44,792 bases of DNA, taken from a virus. Below the pieces are notes generated by a model. It had not been told where the DNA came from, did not search any database, and saw nothing but the letters and a program-made list of their open reading frames with translations. The stretch spans positions 1 through 44,792 of the IMG/VR virus record IMGVR_UViG_3300037137_000286, one strand, 5' to 3'. The position numbers and the translations under genes were made by a program. This document shows positions 33,623 to 40,613 of the stretch, one piece after another (position 1 is the first letter of the stretch; each line of letters starts with the position of its first letter).

Positions 33623-34006
33623 GTGCGCAACGTCGACGTTCTGGTGCGAGTCGTCGCCCGCTGGGTTTGGCCCATCGTGCTCGCCGCCCGACTGATCGCC
33701 TACGCGCTGACGGACCGTCCGACACACACCGTGTTCTGGCACGCCACCCGGATCCAGCACGCGACCGTCTACCTCACCGCCGTAGTCATGCTCGCCGTTG
33801 CGGCCGGCCGTACACCGTGGCGTGTCGTGCTCGCCAAGTGCATGCTCATCTCGGCCGTCTGCATCGCGTCGGTGATGGGCGACGTCGTGGTCGGCACCGA
33901 CCGCCGCGAATGGCTCTCCATCACCTCGTGGGCCACGATCCTGTTCGCCAACTGGCTCGTCGTCCTGCTCCGGTTCACCTGGATCGATGAGGAAGGTCGA
34001 GCATGA
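33623..34006 (+). CDS. Four-span membrane protein
   Basis: 127 residues from GTG 33623. Four hydrophobic segments are visible: WVWPIVLAARLIAYAL, ATVYLTAVVMLAVAAG, VVLAKCMLISAVCIASVMG and ITSWATILFANWLVVLL. Short loops and a charged C-terminus. Holin-like topology, but the location beside a glycosyltransferase also allows a role in membrane-linked sugar handling. Overlaps the next gene by ATGA. Confidence 0.62.
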   Translation: MRNVDVLVRVVARWVWPIVLAARLIAYALTDRPTHTVFWHATRIQHATVYLTAVVMLAVAAGRTPWRVVLAKCMLISAVCIASVMGDVVVGTDRREWLSITSWATILFANWLVVLLRFTWIDEEGRA

Positions 34007-34224
34007 TCGCCGCCGAGCAAGTGCTAACCCTCACAGCCGAACTCGTGTCCATCGCTGGCGCGATCGCAGGCATGTTCACGATGATCCACTACACCGTGCG
34101 TTACGTCATGGACGTGTCGAACAACTGGCGCACCGAAGCGGTGGCCGAACGTGAACGGGCGCAGCTGGCCGAGGCCGAGCTTGCGAAGTGCCGAGAGGAC
34201 CTACGGAACCGGCCCTCACCGTAG
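34003..34224 (+). CDS. Single-span membrane protein with coiled coil
   Basis: 73 residues from ATG 34003 (ATGA overlap). One membrane helix (ELVSIAGAIAGMFTMIHYTV) followed by a charged helix (RTEAVAERERAQLAEAELAK) with heptad spacing. This layout is seen in small lysis accessory proteins (spanin- or antiholin-like), and the four-span protein before it could be its holin partner. Not proven. Confidence 0.6.
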   Translation: MIAAEQVLTLTAELVSIAGAIAGMFTMIHYTVRYVMDVSNNWRTEAVAERERAQLAEAELAKCREDLRNRPSP

Positions 34225-34239
34225 AACGTCCGTTATAGT
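34225..34239 (+). promoter_or_regulatory. AACGtcCGTT operator abutting a TATAGT -10 element
   Basis: AACGTCCGTT (34225-34234) runs directly into TATAGT (34234-34239), six bases before ATG 34246. It combines the operator core also seen at 1230 and 42687 with the GTTATAGTC promoter core also seen at 7421 and 38937. Confidence 0.6.
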
Positions 34240-34245
34240 CGGCGG

Positions 34246-34821
34246 ATGCCAAACTATCCCAACTGGTTCTTGCAGGTCGGGGCCGACGACACGTTCGCCC
34301 GCCACCTGTCCCACCTTGCCGGTACGCCGGCCAGAGTCCTGCAGATCGGGGCGTTCACAGGTGACGCCTCGGTGTGGCTGCTCGACAACATCCTGACGCA
34401 CCCCGACGCCCACCTGGTCGACGTCGAACCGTGGACAGGTTCAGGCGAGGTCGAACACGACCAGTTCGACTGGACCGTCGTAGAACTGGTCTACACGCTC
34501 AGAATGATCGGGCAGCGCAAGGTATGGGCCGTCCGCTCGACCAGCGCCGAGTTCTTCGCCAACTGCGATCACGACGACCTGTTTGACTTCATCTACGTCG
34601 ACGGCGACCACCACGCCCTCACCGTTCTGCACGACGGCCTCCAAGCGCTCGACCATCTCAGACCGGGCGGCATCCTCGCGTTCGATGACTACACATGGGG
34701 CCGACACCTCCACGTCGCTGATCGACCCGCCGCCGCAATTGACTTCATCCTCGACGTCTGCGCCGAAGGACTCGACCTGCTCGAACGCGGCAACCAAGTA
34801 TGGGTCCGGGCTCGCGCATGA
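34246..34821 (+). CDS. SAM-dependent methyltransferase
   Basis: 191 residues; ATG 34246 lies six bases after TATAGT and has no ribosome site, so it is probably leaderless. Rossmann-type class I pattern: RVLQIGAFTGDASVWLL (SAM-binding motif I), HLVDVEPWTG (motif II), FDFIYVDGDHHALTVLHDGL and LRPGGILAFDDYTWG, as in the Methyltransf_24 group that often acts on sugars. Next to a glycosyltransferase it probably methylates the transferred glycan. Confidence 0.8.
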   Translation: MPNYPNWFLQVGADDTFARHLSHLAGTPARVLQIGAFTGDASVWLLDNILTHPDAHLVDVEPWTGSGEVEHDQFDWTVVELVYTLRMIGQRKVWAVRSTSAEFFANCDHDDLFDFIYVDGDHHALTVLHDGLQALDHLRPGGILAFDDYTWGRHLHVADRPAAAIDFILDVCAEGLDLLERGNQVWVRARA

Positions 34822-35870
34822 GGATCGCTGTCTACTGCATCACCAAGAATGAGGCCGCACAGATCGAAGGATGGTGCGAGAGCGCCGCCGACGCTGACGC
34901 CCTGGTGGTCGCGGACACTGGGTCGACGGACCTCACCGTCAAGATCGCCCGCACAATGGTCCGCACCGTCGTCCACGAGATCACCGTCGACCCGTGGCGT
35001 TTCGACGTGGCCCGTAACGCCTCCCTCGCCCTCGTCCCGGCAAACATCGATTACTGCATCTGTCTCGACGCCGACGAACGGCTGCAACCCGGCTGGCGCG
35101 CCGCCCTCGAAACCATCACACCCGACGTGACACGGCCCCGCTACCGCTACGTGTGGAACTGGAATGCGGACGGCACACCAGGGCTCACCTACACGGGCGA
35201 CAAGATACACACGCGCCGCGGGTATCGCTGGGTTCACCCCGTCCACGAGGTCTGCGTACCCACAGCACCAGAGGTCGGGGCGTTCGTGGCCGGCCTCGAA
35301 ATTCACCACCACGCCGACAACTCGAAACCACGCCCGTATCTGCCGCTGCTCGAACTCGCGGTCCGAGAGGACCCGCACGACCCACGCAACGCCCACTACC
35401 TCGGCCGCGAGTACTTCAACACCGGCCAACCAGCACGCGCCGCCTATGAACTCAAACGACACCTCGCACTCCCGGGTGCGACGTGGGCTCCTGAGCGGGC
35501 GAAGTCGATGCGCCTCCTGGCCCGCTGCGAACCGGCGCTCGAGGAAACATGGCTCTTGCGTGCCGCGGCTGAGGACCCTGGCCGGCGCGAAGTCTGGCTC
35601 GACATGGCGAGCATGTACTACCGGACGGGCTCGTGGGAGCAGTGCGCCGCCGCCGCCGCCCGCTGCCTGTCCATCGTTGAGCGTGGCACCGAATACCTGG
35701 CCGAGGCCGAACCGTGGGGCGCTGCCCCGTACGACCTCGCTGCGATCGCCGCATTCCGGCTCGGCCGGTTAGCTCAAGCTGTCGGGTTCGCAGAGCAGGC
35801 GTGCGAACTAGCACCAGGCGACAAGCGGCTCGCCGCCAACCTGAAACTCTGTCACGATGCCCTGGTCTAG
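34818..35870 (+). CDS. Family 2 glycosyltransferase with C-terminal TPR-like region
   Basis: 350 residues from ATG 34818 (ATGA overlap with the methyltransferase). GT-A fold: RIAVYCITKNEAAQIEGWCE, nucleotide-binding VVADTGSTDLT (DTGSTD at 33-38), DVARNASL, and the metal site CLDADERL (D84-x-D86), then RYRYVWNWNADGTPG and HPVHEV. Residues about 200-350 are helical TPR-like repeats (HYLGREYFNTGQPARAAYEL, WLDMASMYYRTGSWEQCAAA). Such SunS/OGT-like arrangements can glycosylate proteins, with the TPR part selecting the substrate. The collagen-like protein is a plausible target. Confidence 0.85.
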   Translation: MRIAVYCITKNEAAQIEGWCESAADADALVVADTGSTDLTVKIARTMVRTVVHEITVDPWRFDVARNASLALVPANIDYCICLDADERLQPGWRAALETITPDVTRPRYRYVWNWNADGTPGLTYTGDKIHTRRGYRWVHPVHEVCVPTAPEVGAFVAGLEIHHHADNSKPRPYLPLLELAVREDPHDPRNAHYLGREYFNTGQPARAAYELKRHLALPGATWAPERAKSMRLLARCEPALEETWLLRAAAEDPGRREVWLDMASMYYRTGSWEQCAAAAARCLSIVERGTEYLAEAEPWGAAPYDLAAIAAFRLGRLAQAVGFAEQACELAPGDKRLAANLKLCHDALV

Positions 35871-36351
35871 CGGCGTCCTGCGCTCCGTGGCGGTCGAGCA
35901 CATGAATCTGCTGCAACCGGCCACGATCCTCGATATCGGCGCAGGAGCGGGCACCTGGCAGACCTGGTGGCGTTTCGGCCGCTGGACCGCTGTCGAAGTG
36001 TTCGAGCCCTACATCGCCCGGTTCGGGCTCGCTGAGCGGTACGCCGAGATCATCGTCGGTGACGCCACCGTGTGCGACCTCGGCGGACCGTACGACATCG
36101 CGATACTCGGTGACGTCATCGAACACGTCACAGACCCGTTCGCCCTCGTCCAACGAGCCCGACAGGTAGCCCGCATCGTGATGGTGCAAGCACCGGTCGG
36201 GTACTGGCCGCAAGGACCAGAGGAAGGCAACCCGCACGAGTGCCACCTCGTCACGATCGAGGCCGACCAGCTGCGCTCCTGGCCCGGACTCGACGCCATG
36301 TACGTCCTTGACGGCATCGCCCTCGCGTTCTACACCGGGCTGCTACCCTGA
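35857..36351 (+). CDS. Second SAM-dependent methyltransferase
   Basis: 164 residues from ATG 35857, overlapping the glycosyltransferase by 14 bases. Motif I is ATILDIGAGAGTWQTW, then WTAVEVFEPYIARF (motif II) and YDIAILGDVIEHVTDPFAL (motif IV, with the xGDVIEHV form of Methyltransf_11/23 enzymes). Shorter than the first methyltransferase and not closely similar, so it may methylate another sugar position. Last gene of the operon. Confidence 0.78.
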   Translation: MPWSSGVLRSVAVEHMNLLQPATILDIGAGAGTWQTWWRFGRWTAVEVFEPYIARFGLAERYAEIIVGDATVCDLGGPYDIAILGDVIEHVTDPFALVQRARQVARIVMVQAPVGYWPQGPEEGNPHECHLVTIEADQLRSWPGLDAMYVLDGIALAFYTGLLP

Positions 36352-36429
36352 CGGCCCGGGTCGGTTGTGCCAAAAGCTGCCGCAGCCCTTTCGAGAATCA
36401 CCACCACGATCCGAGAGGAACAACCACCC

Positions 36430-36682
36430 ATGTCCGACGCCGTAGTCGCCCACCTGTACCTTGCCGAACTGACGCACCAGTCGTACAACCCTGACGGAGC
36501 AACAGTCGTGTTGCGCGTCGTCACCAACGAGCACAACAAGCAATGGTCGACCGCCACCCCATCGGGCGAACTCAAGCTCGCGATCAAGAACCCGCTCGCC
36601 GCCGACCTGTTCCGTGGCAACCTCGGCCGCGAGTTCGAGGTCCGCATCACCCTGCTACCTGAGCCCGGGGACCCCCGCTTAG
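36430..36682 (+). CDS. Small protein paralogous to 37397, apparently frameshifted near its 3' end
   Basis: ATG 36430 with AGAGGA upstream. About 80 residues look coding: DAVVAHLYLAELTHQSYNPD, VVLRVVTNEHNKQWSTATPS, LGREFEVRITLLPEP. The literal frame then runs on to 37068 as antisense of the HExxH gene, with no protein-like character. Removing one base from the GGGGACCCCC stretch (36667-36676) brings a TAG at 36680-36682 into frame, overlapping the convergent stop of the next gene. The NxxNKxWxxATPSGExK pattern is shared with the gene at 37397. Function unknown. Confidence 0.5.
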
Positions 36683-37053
36683 CTGAGCCCGCCGTCGAGC
36701 GGCCACAACGCACACTCCAAACGTGCCAGAGCGACGAACGCAGCCAACCAGTTCGGGCCGTGGTCCTCATCCGGTGCAAGAACATGAGCCAACTCGTGCG
36801 CCACAACATGCAACGGGGCCTCCCGCGCGTACTCGACCCGCCGCCGCTGCGGCCAGCACCGCCCATCACGAGACGCCTCAAGGTGCCGCGGCAGAGGCAT
36901 CACCCGCACAGGCCCACGGCCCCACACCGCCACGATCGCCCGGTGCACCCGCTCGAGGTCGTCGTAACCGACGATCTGGTTCAGAACGTGGTTAGCGGCC
37001 GGCCTGCCAGCTGGCGAAGGCTCAACAACTCCAGCTGGCAGACGAACCCTCAA
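36679..37053 (-). CDS. Small putative zinc metallopeptidase (HELAH)
   Basis: 124 residues from TTG 37053, which lies eight bases after TAGGGT; other starts would shorten it. Basic N-terminal half with HRAIVAVWGRGPVRVMPLPR, then APLHVVAHELAHVLAPDEDH, holding the HExxH zinc site followed by an HGPNW segment (third His ligand likely), and WLAAFVALARLECAL. This is the SprT-like or minigluzincin layout. Substrate unknown; a role in host protein turnover or virion processing is possible. Confidence 0.68.
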   Translation of the reverse strand: MRVRLPAGVVEPSPAGRPAANHVLNQIVGYDDLERVHRAIVAVWGRGPVRVMPLPRHLEASRDGRCWPQRRRVEYAREAPLHVVAHELAHVLAPDEDHGPNWLAAFVALARLECALWPLDGGLS

Positions 37054-37061
37054 CGACCGGC

Positions 37062-37067
37062 ACCCTA
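37062..37067 (-). promoter_or_regulatory. TAGGGT -10 element, 8 bases before TTG 37053
   Basis: Minus strand TAGGGT whose TAG is the stop of the upstream gene, as at 28077. The TTG start makes this a weaker example. Confidence 0.3.
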
Positions 37068-37283
37068 GTCGACAACGACCACTTGCATCGTGAACCTGGT
37101 CAGCGGCCGGTTCGGTTCACCGTCGTGCGGGCGAGTCGGTACCGTCACCGACTGCGCCCGGTAGAGCAGCATCGCCTCGCCCACATGGTCGAAGCGCATC
37201 GCCTGAGCCGGGTCAGCAGTGAACGTCGCACGCCCGGACGGCGTCGTCGTCACAATCACCGACTCGGGCGAGAGCCACACCAT
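37065..37283 (-). CDS. Small hypothetical protein
   Basis: 72 residues from ATG 37283. Strand-rich with VIVTTTPSGRATFTADPAQA, RFDHVGEAMLLYRAQSVTVP and a terminal RFTMQVVVVD. No motif recognised and no clear ribosome site. Precedes the HExxH gene by 11 bases and is divergent from the gene at 37397. Confidence 0.55.
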   Translation of the reverse strand: MVWLSPESVIVTTTPSGRATFTADPAQAMRFDHVGEAMLLYRAQSVTVPTRPHDGEPNRPLTRFTMQVVVVD

Positions 37284-37396
37284 CCGTCGACGTCCGCAAC
37301 ACGGCGCGCTACGCTGACGCGAACGTCGGTCGGGCTGACATATGTCCCTCGCATCCGTGAGTCCACTTCATCACGTCGATACGAAACGAGGATGCC

Positions 37397-37819
37397 ATGA
37401 GCATTGTCTGCAAGATGTTCGTCCAGTCCGCCACCGAGCAGCCCGACGGGTCCAAGAGTTACCAGCTAGGCGTTGTCTGCCGCGGTGATGAGAACAAGTC
37501 GTGGGCGGCGGCGACGCCGAGCGGGTCGATGAAATGCGGACCCGACCCGCTGCTCGACGCCGTGTGGGCAGACCGGCTCGACGGCGAGCCGGTCGAGGTC
37601 GAGGTCTTGCAGACTCTCGATGCCGAGGGCGGGTGGGTGCTCGACGCCTGCGCGTTCAGCTACGGCGGTTGCTCGGTGAAGTTCCGTCAGACTGACAAGC
37701 CGTGGAGCACGTTGGAGTTGACGATCAACGCGACGGCCGCGACCAAGGTGCTGCGCGAGGCGTTCGCTGCGTCGCTCGTTGCGGGAGCCCCGGCCCGCTT
37801 CGCTGTCACGTTCCGATGA
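37397..37819 (+). CDS. Hypothetical protein, paralogue of 36430
   Basis: 140 residues; ATG 37397 with ACGAGG upstream. Contains SYQLGVVCRGDENKSWAAAT then PSGSMKCGPDPLLDAVWADR and EPVEVEVLQTLDAEGGW, matching the order of the shorter protein at 36430 (V, ENK-W, ATPSG-xK, EVEV). The C-terminal part (CAFSYGGCSVKFRQTDKPW, LELTINATAATKVLREAFAA) is beta-rich. Function unknown; probably a small accessory domain family of this phage. Confidence 0.65.
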   Translation: MSIVCKMFVQSATEQPDGSKSYQLGVVCRGDENKSWAAATPSGSMKCGPDPLLDAVWADRLDGEPVEVEVLQTLDAEGGWVLDACAFSYGGCSVKFRQTDKPWSTLELTINATAATKVLREAFAASLVAGAPARFAVTFR

Positions 37820-38034
37820 GACACGCGCCTAGCGCGCTCTGTCTCCACACCCGGCCCGACGAGCAGCCTGACACCGCGAACGTCCCGCACATGATCGAAC
37901 GGGACTATTGGTGGTATCGGCCGTCGTGCCGGTGGTGCGGGCAGGAGCACCACCGCGAGGACGACTGTCCGAACCGTCCGAGCCCGCGGGCCAAGTCGTT
38001 CCGCGAGCGCGTCGTGTCAGTCTCCAACGGCTAG
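37816..38034 (+). CDS. Small protein with CxxC and C-H-rich knuckle
   Basis: 72 residues from ATG 37816 (ATGA overlap). The segment YRPSCRWCGQEHHREDDCP holds a CxxC, HH and a third Cys in the spacing of a zinc knuckle, followed by a basic Ser/Arg tail (RAKSFRERVVSVSNG). Possibly nucleic-acid binding. Its TAG overlaps the stop of the convergent gene (CTAG at 38031). Confidence 0.6.
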   Translation: MRHAPSALCLHTRPDEQPDTANVPHMIERDYWWYRPSCRWCGQEHHREDDCPNRPSPRAKSFRERVVSVSNG

Positions 38035-38212
38035 CGCAGCCGCGCCCATGCCTGCAAGCCGCCCACGGCGTCCAGCCGGTCGAGCTTGTCGGCATATAGG
38101 TCGAGCACGAAGTCGACCGCAACGGCGGATACGGGGGCGGGGGCACAAAGTCAGGGTCGAACGATTCGAGATACTGACCGACGTCGAGGGAGAACAACAG
38201 CACGCCGGTCAT
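38031..38212 (-). CDS. Small protein, apparently frameshifted at C5 runs
   Basis: ATG 38212 overlaps the upstream stop (ATGA). Residues from MTGVLLFSLDVGQYLESFDP lead to a CCCCCGCCCCC stretch; the literal frame then continues to 37829 with non-protein-like sequence. One additional base there would continue as VSAVAVDFVLDLYADKLDRL then DAVGGLQAWARLR and a stop at 38031, giving about 60 residues and a CTAG stop overlap with the plus-strand gene. The length of 182 bases is one short of a multiple of three. Sequencing or natural indel; function unknown. Confidence 0.5.
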
Positions 38213-38433
38213 GTCGGCCCGTCCTCGGAGCGCAGCTGCACCGCTGGCGGCGACCAGGTGTCGCACTCGTGGCGACGGGTGGCGACGCGCATCACACCCG
38301 AAGCGGGCCAGAACTCGACCAGCGTCTGGTTCTCGAAGTGCTCGCCGCCCACGTTGCGGAACACACGTCGGATGACGCCACCAACCTGCGGCAGCAGGGC
38401 CGAGTCAGGCACCAGACGTTCGCCGCCGTTCAT
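38209..38433 (-). CDS. Small hypothetical protein
   Basis: 74 residues from ATG 38433 (ATGA overlap). Beta-strand-like segments with PQVGGVIRRVFRNVGGEHFE, QTLVEFWPASGVMRVATRRH and CDTWSPPAVQL. Not recognised. Third gene of a tightly coupled four-gene minus-strand operon (38893 to 38031). Confidence 0.6.
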   Translation of the reverse strand: MNGGERLVPDSALLPQVGGVIRRVFRNVGGEHFENQTLVEFWPASGVMRVATRRHECDTWSPPAVQLRSEDGPT

Positions 38434-38765
38434 GGCGTCACCTCGTACGATGACGGACCCTTGTTCATCCAATCGAACAGGTGATTCGCTGCCCGCAACG
38501 GATCGACCGCCTTCGAGCGGGCGACGATCGCCTCGCCGATCGCGCACCACTGGCCTTCCGGTATCGCGAAGTCCTGCGGGCGCAACTCGCCGTGGCCCAT
38601 CTCCATGAACTGCCGCCCCGTGGCCTCCGGTACTGCGATCGTGTAGAACCCGCCGATCGCCGCGATCAGAGCATCGACAGGAGTCGCCGCCCCGTTGATC
38701 GATTCGATGAGGCCCGACAGTTCGGTGTCGGATAGTGGCCGCTGCCACTTCGTGGTCGTGGTCAT
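38430..38765 (-). CDS. Hypothetical protein
   Basis: 111 residues from ATG 38765 (ATGA overlap with the 43-residue gene). Mostly helical: PLSDTELSGLIESINGAATP, DALIAAIGGFYTIAVPEATG, EGQWCAIGEAIVARSKAVDP. An ATG at 38918 is in frame but would run through another coupled gene, so the shorter form is preferred. Function not recognised. Confidence 0.62.
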   Translation of the reverse strand: MTTTTKWQRPLSDTELSGLIESINGAATPVDALIAAIGGFYTIAVPEATGRQFMEMGHGELRPQDFAIPEGQWCAIGEAIVARSKAVDPLRAANHLFDWMNKGPSSYEVTP

Positions 38766-38893
38766 GTCGGGCTCACTTTCAACACGTACTGCGTGTAGGT
38801 CCTCGACGCCTCTTCGCGGGCAGCGTAGTCGTCCATCGCATCGATGATCCGCTGCCACAGACGATCGGCCCTCACTCGCTGGTTCTTGGTCAT
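38762..38893 (-). CDS. Very small helical protein
   Basis: 43 residues starting MTKNQRVRADRLW. AAGGAG precedes ATG 38893 and the stop overlaps the next start (ATGA). A single amphipathic helix (RLWQRIIDAMDDYAAREEAS) followed by a strand (TYTQYVLKVSP). First gene of the operon expressed from the TATAGT element at 38937. Confidence 0.62.
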   Translation of the reverse strand: MTKNQRVRADRLWQRIIDAMDDYAAREEASRTYTQYVLKVSPT

Positions 38894-38936
38894 AGTCGGC
38901 TCCTTGGTTCACGGGCATTGCGCCCTGTCACCCCGG

Positions 38937-38942
38937 ACTATA
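38937..38942 (-). promoter_or_regulatory. TATAGT -10 element of the 38893-38031 operon
   Basis: Minus strand GGTTATAGTCCGG, identical over GGTTATAGTCC with the element at 7421. A transcript would start near 38930 and carry a leader of about 37 bases with an AAGGAG site. Confidence 0.55.
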
Positions 38943-38964
38943 ACCCCTGTTACACCGGTCTTGG

Positions 38965-39123
38965 CTACACCGTGAGAGTCGAACCCTCGCACGTCTCGCA
39001 CCCGGCCAGCACCGTGACGCGCAACCGAGGCCCATCTGCCGGCTGCTCAGTAACGAGGCAGCGCAGCAACGGGCACTCGTCGCACGGGCCGAGCGACACC
39101 GCATCCACCTGCAGGGTAGCCAT
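38965..39123 (-). CDS. Small four-Cys protein
   Basis: 52 residues from ATG 39123, six bases after CATAAT; an alternative GTG at 39168 overlaps the terL stop by GTGA and would add 15 residues. Two Cys pairs (CDECPLLRC and CETC) suggest a zinc ribbon. Function unknown; it directly follows terL. Confidence 0.58.
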   Translation of the reverse strand: MATLQVDAVSLGPCDECPLLRCLVTEQPADGPRLRVTVLAGCETCEGSTLTV

Positions 39124-39129
39124 ACACCC

Positions 39130-39135
39130 ATTATG
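39130..39135 (-). promoter_or_regulatory. CATAAT -10 element, 6 bases before ATG 39123
   Basis: Minus strand CATAAT-GGGTGT-ATG, close to TATAAT and in the same spacing as the TANNNT set. Confidence 0.45.
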
Positions 39136-39164
39136 CCAGACCGTGGCCGAACGCGACAGGAGTT

Positions 39165-40613
39165 TCACGCCGCCCGCGGCATATGCGCCCTCGCCCGTTT
39201 CAACTGCGTCGGCTTCAACAACCTCGTGACCAGGTGCACCAGAGCGTCGAGACGGTCGGGTGACTTCGACTCATCCGGCACCCATGTCGTCTGCTGAGAC
39301 TCCAACGCCGACATGATGCCGTAATGGTGGATCCAGCCGCGCGAGTACAACGTCGACACGGGCTCGGCCCTGTCCGACTTCGACTCTTTCGCCCTGATCT
39401 TCTCGACCGGCACGTTCGGGTCGACCGCGTGGATCGTGGAACGGGTCATGTCGCCGCCCTGGTTCGCCTCCACCACCACACCGTCAGCCTGGTACTTGCG
39501 GACGGCCTCCACGACACGAGCACCCCAAACCTCGGGCGGGCCGGCCAGCGAGTAGTCATCCAAGATCACCGCATGGTCATAGCTCGCCCGCCCGCCCCTC
39601 GGCGCGGTGCCGATGATGATGCCGCACTCGGCCGTCTCACCCGGTGGGTCCACACCCACGAACGTCACCCACGGCCTGCGCTCACCCTTGTCGGGCATCC
39701 AGCCGCCGAGGCCGAGCAGCAAGCGTCGCTCGAGGGTCGCCTGCGCCGCCACCGAGCCCCACGGATTCGTCGTGTCCCACGCCGTGAAGCGTGACGACTC
39801 GATCACGGCCAGCCTCCACAGCGCGCCCTCGACGTCATCGAGATACTGAGCGTGCAACTCCTGTTGGCCTAGCCGGGTGCCCTCGTAGCGGCCGAGCACA
39901 AGCGCGATAAACGCCGGCGCGAGATTCGCAATGTTGTCGTACGTCGACCCGGTGAGGACCCTCGTCCCTTCCGCCTTCTCGATCTCACGCAGCCACGGCA
40001 ACGGGCGCGGCGTCCCGGTCAAGATCGACCGGGGCGTGCCGATGCGGTTACCGAGCATGGCGTTGTCCCACGCCGCTCTGCCCGACTTCCACGAGGCCGG
40101 TTCGTCACCCCAAACCAGGTCGGAGTTCAGACCGCGCAGACCATCGGGTTCTTCGGCCGACCGGACCCGACCGACTGCACCATTCGGCCATTCGAGCAGA
40201 CGCTTCGACGGCGAGTACTCCGGGCGCACGTTCGGCGGATGCACCGCCAGCAACCCTGACGTCGGGTCCTCGATCATCACGTCACGAGCGTCCGACGCCG
40301 TGGGCGCAATGATGGTCAGTCGGCCGGCCTGCCCGTTCGTGACCAACTTGCGCACGCCCTCTGAGCCCATTCGGGTCTTTCCAAACCCTCGCCCTGCCCT
40401 CACGAACAGCGTGTCCCACGTCCCGTCTGGTAGCCGCTGGTTCGGTCTGCACCAGAGTGCATTCCACGCGAACCGGAACTCTTCACGTTCGAGGGCGGTG
40501 CACGCGCCCATGAATCGTGCGATCGCCATGTTGCGGTCGATCTGAGGTTCGAGGTCGGCCAGCCACCTTTCGATCCGGCTGAGCGTCTTCGGGTCGCGGG
40601 CGAGCGTCGCCAC
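39165..40613 (-). CDS. terL: Terminase large subunit
   Basis: 482 residues from GTG 40613, sharing its G with the upstream TAG (TAGTG). The ATPase has Walker A RAGRGFGKTR (72-81), Walker B LVWGDEP (166-172, catalytic E171) and a coupling motif LTGTPRPLP (198-206). The RNase H-like nuclease carries FVGVDPPGE (D322), VVVEANQGGDM (E382) and SPDRLDALVH (D456). It cuts and packages DNA through the portal. Complete by length and motifs. Unusually it is separated from terS by two small DNA-binding-type genes. Confidence 0.95.
   Translation of the reverse strand: MATLARDPKTLSRIERWLADLEPQIDRNMAIARFMGACTALEREEFRFAWNALWCRPNQRLPDGTWDTLFVRAGRGFGKTRMGSEGVRKLVTNGQAGRLTIIAPTASDARDVMIEDPTSGLLAVHPPNVRPEYSPSKRLLEWPNGAVGRVRSAEEPDGLRGLNSDLVWGDEPASWKSGRAAWDNAMLGNRIGTPRSILTGTPRPLPWLREIEKAEGTRVLTGSTYDNIANLAPAFIALVLGRYEGTRLGQQELHAQYLDDVEGALWRLAVIESSRFTAWDTTNPWGSVAAQATLERRLLLGLGGWMPDKGERRPWVTFVGVDPPGETAECGIIIGTAPRGGRASYDHAVILDDYSLAGPPEVWGARVVEAVRKYQADGVVVEANQGGDMTRSTIHAVDPNVPVEKIRAKESKSDRAEPVSTLYSRGWIHHYGIMSALESQQTTWVPDESKSPDRLDALVHLVTRLLKPTQLKRARAHMPRAA

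Noticed and set aside
38970-39000. TTCGA-containing stretch resembling a tRNA T-arm (minus strand)
   Set aside because: Stems do not pair, no acceptor or anticodon arms nearby, and it lies in the C-terminal codons of a small coupled gene.
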